Assembly: GCA_903913345.1 (NCBI GenBank)
Contig: CAIWLA010000320.1
Span: 1-10,361, forward strand
Reading direction: 5' to 3'
Origin: an uncultured Magnetococcales bacterium
GTDB taxonomy: Bacteria > Pseudomonadota > Magnetococcia > Magnetococcales > Magnetaquicoccaceae
Length of the DNA stretch: 10,361 bases
The translations under genes and the position numbers were made by a program. Below the pieces are notes generated by a model. It saw nothing but the letters and a program-made list of their open reading frames with translations, did not search any database and was not told the DNA's origin. This document shows, piece after piece, positions 6,740 to 10,361 of the stretch (its first letter is position 1; every line of letters begins with the position of its first letter).

Positions 6740-7666
6740 ATGGCCGATCTGAGTGACGATGATTTGCTCAATGAGTTGAAATCACGCTTTTACCATACCA
6801 AGCAAACCTTGTATGACCTGAAAATTGTCAGCAGACGATTGGAGGAGGTCAACAGGAAGCTGCAAATATCCGAGCAGGTAAAGAGCAATTTTGTCTCTCA
6901 CATGAAAAATGAGATCAACAATCCGTTATCCTGTATTTTGGGCTTGACGCAGCAATTGTTGTCGCACGATTCGGACCGGGAGACGACGATCGATATCGCG
7001 CGTTCCATCTTTGCCGAGGCCTTCAGTCTGGATTTTCAGTTGCGCAATATTTTTGCCGCCGCAGAACTGGAAGATGGCGCGACCATGCTGCAATCCGCCA
7101 CGGTGGATGGACACTCTCTGATCACCCATGCCGTCAACGATTTTGCCCACCTGATCCAGGCAAAAGGGTTGAATGTCTATTTTCTGGGCAAAAAACTGGC
7201 ACTGGGAAGCACAAATCCCGATCCAGACAACGGGAAAATATTTTTCAAATCCGATTCGGAAAAGCTGGAATTGGTCGTGCAGAATTTGCTTTCCAATGCC
7301 ATTGAATTCAACAATCCGGGTGGTCGCATTGACCTGGATATCAGTGTCGTCGATGATCGCCTGATCCTCTCGGTGACGGACACCGGCGTTGGCCTGAGTG
7401 CGGACCAATTGGAACGGATCTTTGACCGGTTTACCCAAATGGAGACCGGCATTCGTAAAACCCACAAGGGGCACGGCCTGGGTTTGAGCATCACCAAGGC
7501 GGTGATTGATATGATGGAAGGAACCGTACTGGTGAGTGCCAAACCGGGTGAGGGCTGTACCATTACCCTCTCCATTCCCTTCGTGGAGACCAATGCCGAA
7601 TCGGATACCTTTTCTGTGGACGGCAATGAGTTTTTCTTCAGCGATGATCAGACCGAGCTGTTTTAG
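6740..7666 (+). CDS. Soluble histidine-kinase-like protein with Asn at the H-box histidine
   Basis: The 308-residue product has no membrane segment or sensor domain. Residues about 18-50 (YHTKQTLYDLKIVSRRLEEV and on) look like a coiled coil leading into a HisKA-type dimerisation helix. The H-box reads FVSHMKNEINNPLSCILG (51-68): aligned with the usual SHELRTPL, Asn57 stands at the phospho-acceptor position, and the nearest His is H54. The C-terminal ATPase domain is complete: N-box QNLLSNAIEF with N186, G1 box DTGVGLS (D214), F-box IFDRF and G2 box GHGLGLS (244-250). The tail is acidic and aromatic (about 295-308). It could be a kinase using another residue, a phosphatase of a partner regulator, or an ATP-binding regulatory pseudokinase. 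Its stop codon is two bases before the cheD start, so the two are co-transcribed. A longer start at GTG 6698 (322 residues) is possible but less supported. Confidence 0.88.
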   Translation: MADLSDDDLLNELKSRFYHTKQTLYDLKIVSRRLEEVNRKLQISEQVKSNFVSHMKNEINNPLSCILGLTQQLLSHDSDRETTIDIARSIFAEAFSLDFQLRNIFAAAELEDGATMLQSATVDGHSLITHAVNDFAHLIQAKGLNVYFLGKKLALGSTNPDPDNGKIFFKSDSEKLELVVQNLLSNAIEFNNPGGRIDLDISVVDDRLILSVTDTGVGLSADQLERIFDRFTQMETGIRKTHKGHGLGLSITKAVIDMMEGTVLVSAKPGEGCTITLSIPFVETNAESDTFSVDGNEFFFSDDQTELF

Positions 7667-7668
7667 CC

Positions 7669-8145
7669 ATGGGCATTGAATCGGACAGTAGCAAGCCCTT
7701 CTTGTTGCCGGGAGCGTTGTTTGCCAAGGATGGGGATTATGTCATCACCACCGTTCTGGGTTCCTGTATTGCCGTCTGCCTTTGGGATCCGCGTCTGCGA
7801 AGGGGGGGGATGAATCATTACAAATTGCCGCTCTGGAACGGCGATGGTCTGCCCTCACCCAAGTTTGGCAATATTGCCATTGTCAAACTGATCGAGCATA
7901 TGCTGGAGATGGGATGCTCCAAGCGGGAACTCAAGGCCAAGGTGTTTGGTGGCGGTGCGGTGTTGCAAAGTTCCTCCGGTTTTCTCAATGTGGGGCAGCG
8001 GAACATCGAGGTCGCCCATGAATTTTTGGGGCAGGCACAGATTCCGATCATTGCCTCGGATATGGGCGGTGAGGTGAGCCGGAAGGTGATCTTCAACACC
8101 CAGGATGGTTCCATCCTGATGAAACGGTCTCAGTCGGGACAATAG
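7669..8145 (+). CDS. cheD: CheD chemoreceptor glutamine deamidase
   Basis: CheD deamidates selected receptor glutamines to glutamate so that they can be methylated, and in some bacteria it binds and stimulates CheC. The 158-residue product is of normal family length and carries the catalytic residues at exact family spacing: T27, C33 (TTVLGSCIAVCLWDP) and H50 (GGMNHYKLP), matching T21, C27 and H44 of Thermotoga CheD. Another family motif, KVFGGGAVL, follows in the second half. The ATG lies two bases after the stop of the kinase-like gene, so translation is probably coupled. The neighbouring CheC/CheX-like protein is a possible partner, by analogy with the CheC-CheD complex (inference). Confidence 0.95.
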   Translation: MGIESDSSKPFLLPGALFAKDGDYVITTVLGSCIAVCLWDPRLRRGGMNHYKLPLWNGDGLPSPKFGNIAIVKLIEHMLEMGCSKRELKAKVFGGGAVLQSSSGFLNVGQRNIEVAHEFLGQAQIPIIASDMGGEVSRKVIFNTQDGSILMKRSQSGQ

Positions 8146-8184
8146 CGGGCCGCAGACTTTCTCCCTCCGGGTTCCAGTCGTGGA

Positions 8185-8376
8185 TCAATGAGGGAAGAAG
8201 GACTTGAGGATGAGCGTGACAATGCCACCAACGGTAATGGCCGTGCCCCACTTGAGCGGAGCCATTTCGGCGGCTATACGGAGTTCGAGTTCTTTCAGTC
8301 GCGCATCCAGGTACGACTGCGTCACCAACTGTTCGCTGGCGACAGCGGGCGAATCCATCCTGATTTGTGTCGTCAT
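8185..8376 (-). CDS. Small coiled-coil membrane protein coupled to the third cheR
   Basis: This 63-residue frame begins with an ATG whose last bases overlap the stop codon of the third cheR (ATGA on the minus strand, 8376-8373), a typical layout for translational coupling. Residues about 15-38 are charged and heptad-like (LVTQSYLDARLKELELRIAA), followed by a hydrophobic segment at about 43-57 (WGTAITVGGIVTLIL) and a short KSFFPH tail, so it is probably a single-pass membrane protein with a cytoplasmic helix. The pattern resembles small DUF1640 or XhlA-like proteins, whose roles in bacteria are mostly unclear; this is a resemblance by eye, not a database match. It may anchor or scaffold the neighbouring methyltransferase at the membrane (inference). 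It ends 39 bases from the convergent cheD stop. Confidence 0.68.
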   Translation of the reverse strand: MTTQIRMDSPAVASEQLVTQSYLDARLKELELRIAAEMAPLKWGTAITVGGIVTLILKSFFPH

Positions 8377-9248
8377 GGCGGCATCCGATAGACCGTGGCA
8401 GACGCCGGGACAACGGGCACCCTCAGGTTGTTCAAATTTTCCGCGTGACCCAAAAACAGATACCCACCTGGGGAGAGATAGCGGCAGATCTTGTTGACCA
8501 GATCTTCCTGCGCAGGACGATTGAAATGGATGATCAGGTTGCGACAGAAAATAATATCCATCAACTCGCGCAACCCGAAGTCGGCATCCATGACATTCAG
8601 ACTCCGAAATTTGACCATGTCGCGCAACTCCGGGACAATGCGAATCAGGTTCTGGGCGGGATCCCGGCTTTTGAGCAAATATTTTTGTTTCAATCCCAAC
8701 GGAATGGGTGCCGCTTTCTCCCGGTCGTAGACGGCATCGGTGGCCGTTGCCAACGCCTGACTGGAGATGTCGGTCGCCAGGACTCTGGCCCGGAAGTCGA
8801 TGCCTGGATAGTGATGGGCAAACTCCTTGATGACCATGGCCAGGGTGTACGGCTCCTCCCCGGATGAACAACCCGCACTCCAGATCATCAGATCACGGCG
8901 AATGCCGGCTCCAGAGCTTTTGATCAGCTCTGGCAGCGCGGTCTGAACCAGGAATTCAAAATGGCTCGCCTCGTGAAAAAAATCGGTCTCCTTGGTGGTG
9001 ACGACATCGATAAACTGGATCAACTCCTCGCCCGACTGCTTATTGTCCAGAACCCAATCGATATAATCCTTGAAGGAGCGCATGCCCACCAATGGCAGCC
9101 GTTTCTGCATCCGGTCGATAAAGAGGTTTTTTTTGGTGAGGGGCATCATGATGCCATACTGCGCGGAGACAAACTCGCTCAAGCGGCGGAAATCGGCGTC
9201 CGAGATGGCAGAACGAGAATCCTGTTCTTCGGTGAAAAGGGCGTTCAT
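8373..9248 (-). CDS. cheR: CheR-family methyltransferase (third copy) with altered active-site residues
   Basis: The 291-residue product is a full-length CheR: helical N-terminus (ISDADFRRLSEFVSAQYGI), SAM loop MIWSAGCSSGEEPYTLAM (121-138, E131/E132), ATDIS (D160), FCRNLIIHFNRP and a GHAEN motif. SAM binding therefore looks intact. However, the Arg of the FFRE motif (R98 in Salmonella) is His92 (DFFHEASHF), and the Tyr of the CRNxxIYF motif (Y235 in Salmonella) is His241, with the following Asp changed to Asn. Both lie near the bound SAM in the known CheR structure and were proposed to matter for catalysis, so activity or substrate may differ. Start: ATG 9248 has a G-rich ribosome site 9-11 bases upstream; ATG 9257 would directly abut that site. 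It follows cheB after a short gap and overlaps the small membrane-protein gene. Confidence 0.93.
   Translation of the reverse strand: MNALFTEEQDSRSAISDADFRRLSEFVSAQYGIMMPLTKKNLFIDRMQKRLPLVGMRSFKDYIDWVLDNKQSGEELIQFIDVVTTKETDFFHEASHFEFLVQTALPELIKSSGAGIRRDLMIWSAGCSSGEEPYTLAMVIKEFAHHYPGIDFRARVLATDISSQALATATDAVYDREKAAPIPLGLKQKYLLKSRDPAQNLIRIVPELRDMVKFRSLNVMDADFGLRELMDIIFCRNLIIHFNRPAQEDLVNKICRYLSPGGYLFLGHAENLNNLRVPVVPASATVYRMPP
8817..8863. repeat. Near-identical 47-base block shared with the second cheR (copy 2)
   Basis: This is the partner of the block at 6086-6132, differing at two bases. It lies in the SAM-binding-loop region of the third cheR. Confidence 0.75.
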
Positions 9249-9257
9249 GACCGGCAT

Positions 9258-9265
9258 CCCCCCCT
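9258..9265 (-). promoter_or_regulatory. G-rich ribosome-binding site of the third cheR
   Basis: On the minus strand an A followed by seven G residues directly precedes ATG 9257 and stands 9-11 bases from the in-frame ATG 9248. The spacing suits the inner ATG, which shortens the protein by three residues. Confidence 0.5.
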
Positions 9266-9305
9266 GCAGGCAGCGGGCATCAAAAAGTTTGTCATGGGCA
9301 TGACA

Positions 9306-10361
9306 TCACTCTCGACACAAACGAATCACCTCAGCGGCAATCTTGTCCAATGGTTTGACAATATCGACACCACCATGCTTGATGGCCTCTTTGGGCATGC
9401 CGAAGACGACGCAACTGTGTTCATCCTGGGCAATATTGGTGGAACCCGCCTGTTTCATCTCCATCATCCCCCGCGCGCCATCGTCTCCCATGCCGGTCAT
9501 GATGACCCCCACGGCATTTTTTCCGGCATAACGGGCGGCGGAACGAAAAAGGACATCCACAGAAGGACGGTGGCGACTGACCAGCGGCCCCTCCCGGACC
9601 TCGACGAGATACCGTGCCCCACTCCGTTTGAGGAGGGTATGTTTATTGCCCGGTGCAATCAGCACCCGGCCCCGGACCACTGAATCGTCGTTGGCGGCCT
9701 CCTTGACGGTCACCTGGCAGAGCGAGTTGAGACGGTTGGCAAAGGCGGTGGTAAAATTTTCCGGCATATGCTGCACAATGACCATGCCGGGTGCATCGGC
9801 CGGGAGGGCCTCCAGAAAGATGCGCAGGGCCTCGGTTCCCCCCGTCGAAGCCCCCACGACCACCACCTTTTCCGTGGTCTGGATCATGGCGCGGGAGTCG
9901 GGCGCGGCGAGCATGGCATCCGCTGTCAACTTGGGCGGTACTTTATAGCCGGCCTGCACGGCGGCACTGAATCGATCGACTTCGGCACGAGGTTTGTCCG
10001 TCTGGGGCACGGCGGCAGGGCGTCCCCCCCCAGACGGAGAAGCCGGTTCGGTTTGACGCAAAGAGAGCCTCGGCAATCGGGCCATGGCCGCCGCCTTGAC
10101 GGCATCGCAGATGCGGATGCGGGACTCCTCCAGAAAGGTTTTTGTCCCCATTTTGGGCTTGGTGATAATATCCACCGCCCCGTATTCCAACGCCTTCAGG
10201 GCCGTGGCCGACCCCTCCTCAGTGAGGGAAGAACACATGACCACGGGAATGGGATGCTGGGTCATGATCTTGCGCAGAAAGGTGAGGCCATCCATGCGGG
10301 GCATTTCCACATCCAGGGTGATGACATCGGGGACGGTCGTGCGCAATTTTTCCGCCGCCAC
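9306..10361 (-). CDS. cheB: CheB receptor methylesterase/deamidase (second copy), N-terminus outside window
   Basis: The frame is open to the right edge; about 40 N-terminal residues with the acidic pair of the receiver domain are missing. What remains is a receiver domain with the phospho-acceptor Asp in [12 protein letters not shown], the SSLT switch region ([11 protein letters not shown]) and Lys in IITKP. A Pro/Ala-rich linker of about 85 residues follows. The methylesterase domain has its complete triad in VGASTGG (Ser), VQHMPENF (His) and TGMGDDGA (Asp). It is a canonical CheB and probably an active receptor demethylase. It is upstream of the third cheR by 57 bases (to ATG 9248) on the same strand, forming a second cheB-cheR pair. 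Its receiver is closer to consensus than that of the first CheB, with SSLT where the first has SGAS. Confidence 0.95.
   Translation of the reverse strand: MAAEKLRTTVPDVITLDVEMPRMDGLTFLRKIMTQHPIPVVMCSSLTEEGSATALKALEYGAVDIITKPKMGTKTFLEESRIRICDAVKAAAMARLPRLSLRQTEPASPSGGGRPAAVPQTDKPRAEVDRFSAAVQAGYKVPPKLTADAMLAAPDSRAMIQTTEKVVVVGASTGGTEALRIFLEALPADAPGMVIVQHMPENFTTAFANRLNSLCQVTVKEAANDDSVVRGRVLIAPGNKHTLLKRSGARYLVEVREGPLVSRHRPSVDVLFRSAARYAGKNAVGVIMTGMGDDGARGMMEMKQAGSTNIAQDEHSCVVFGMPKEAIKHGGVDIVKPLDKIAAEVIRLCRE

Noticed and set aside
8146..8184. Bidirectional terminator between cheD and the small membrane-protein gene
   Set aside because: The 39-base convergent gap is C/T-rich but no stable hairpin could be drawn by eye.
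8961..9683. A 240-codon plus-strand frame across the third cheR and second cheB
   Set aside because: It spans two genes with strong motifs on the opposite strand and shows no domain of its own.

Overview
The window is a dense chemotaxis signalling locus from a Gram-negative, probably proteobacterial, motile bacterium. It holds eleven intact or window-cut chemotaxis-type genes plus one small membrane-protein gene, and no RNA gene, mobile element or CRISPR array was seen. GC content looks moderately high. The CheA-REC hybrid, the several CheR copies and CheD would fit an environmental proteobacterium with many receptors. A Magnetococcus-like alphaproteobacterial relative is possible, but that is a guess from general style and not shown by the sequence.

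Layout: (1) Bases 1-3890, plus strand: the 3' end of a hybrid cheA (P5, a second CheW-like domain, REC), then cheW, cheB and cheR, closely spaced like an operon; cheR starts just after or inside the end of cheB. (2) Bases 4024-5646, plus strand: a single-domain cheY, then a gene for a CheC/CheX-like domain joined by a proline-rich linker to a pair of CBS domains. (3) Bases 5648-6514, minus strand: a second cheR, convergent with region 2 with one base between the stop codons. (4) Bases 6740-8145, plus strand: a soluble histidine-kinase-like protein with Asn at the phospho-acceptor position, followed two bases later by cheD. (5) Bases 8185-10361, minus strand, read right to left: a second cheB (its N-terminus lies outside the window), a third cheR, and a 63-residue coiled-coil/membrane protein whose ATG overlaps the cheR stop codon.

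Working model: CheA, CheW and CheY form the phosphorelay. CheR, CheB and CheD modify receptors by methylation, demethylation/deamidation and deamidation. The CheC/CheX-like CBS protein may drain phosphate from CheY under control of a nucleotide or SAM ligand. There is one complete methylation pair in region 1 and a second in region 5, with an extra CheR in region 3.

The points most worth a second look are: the third CheR has His at both positions matching Arg98 and Tyr235 of Salmonella CheR; the kinase lacks its H-box histidine but keeps a full ATP-binding domain; the phosphatase-like/CBS fusion; and the small membrane protein translationally coupled to the unusual CheR. The second and third CheR genes share a nearly identical 47-base block and are clear paralogues. 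No gene-free stretch reaches 300 bases; the longest is 6515-6739, between divergent genes, and carries possible promoters and two inverted repeats.
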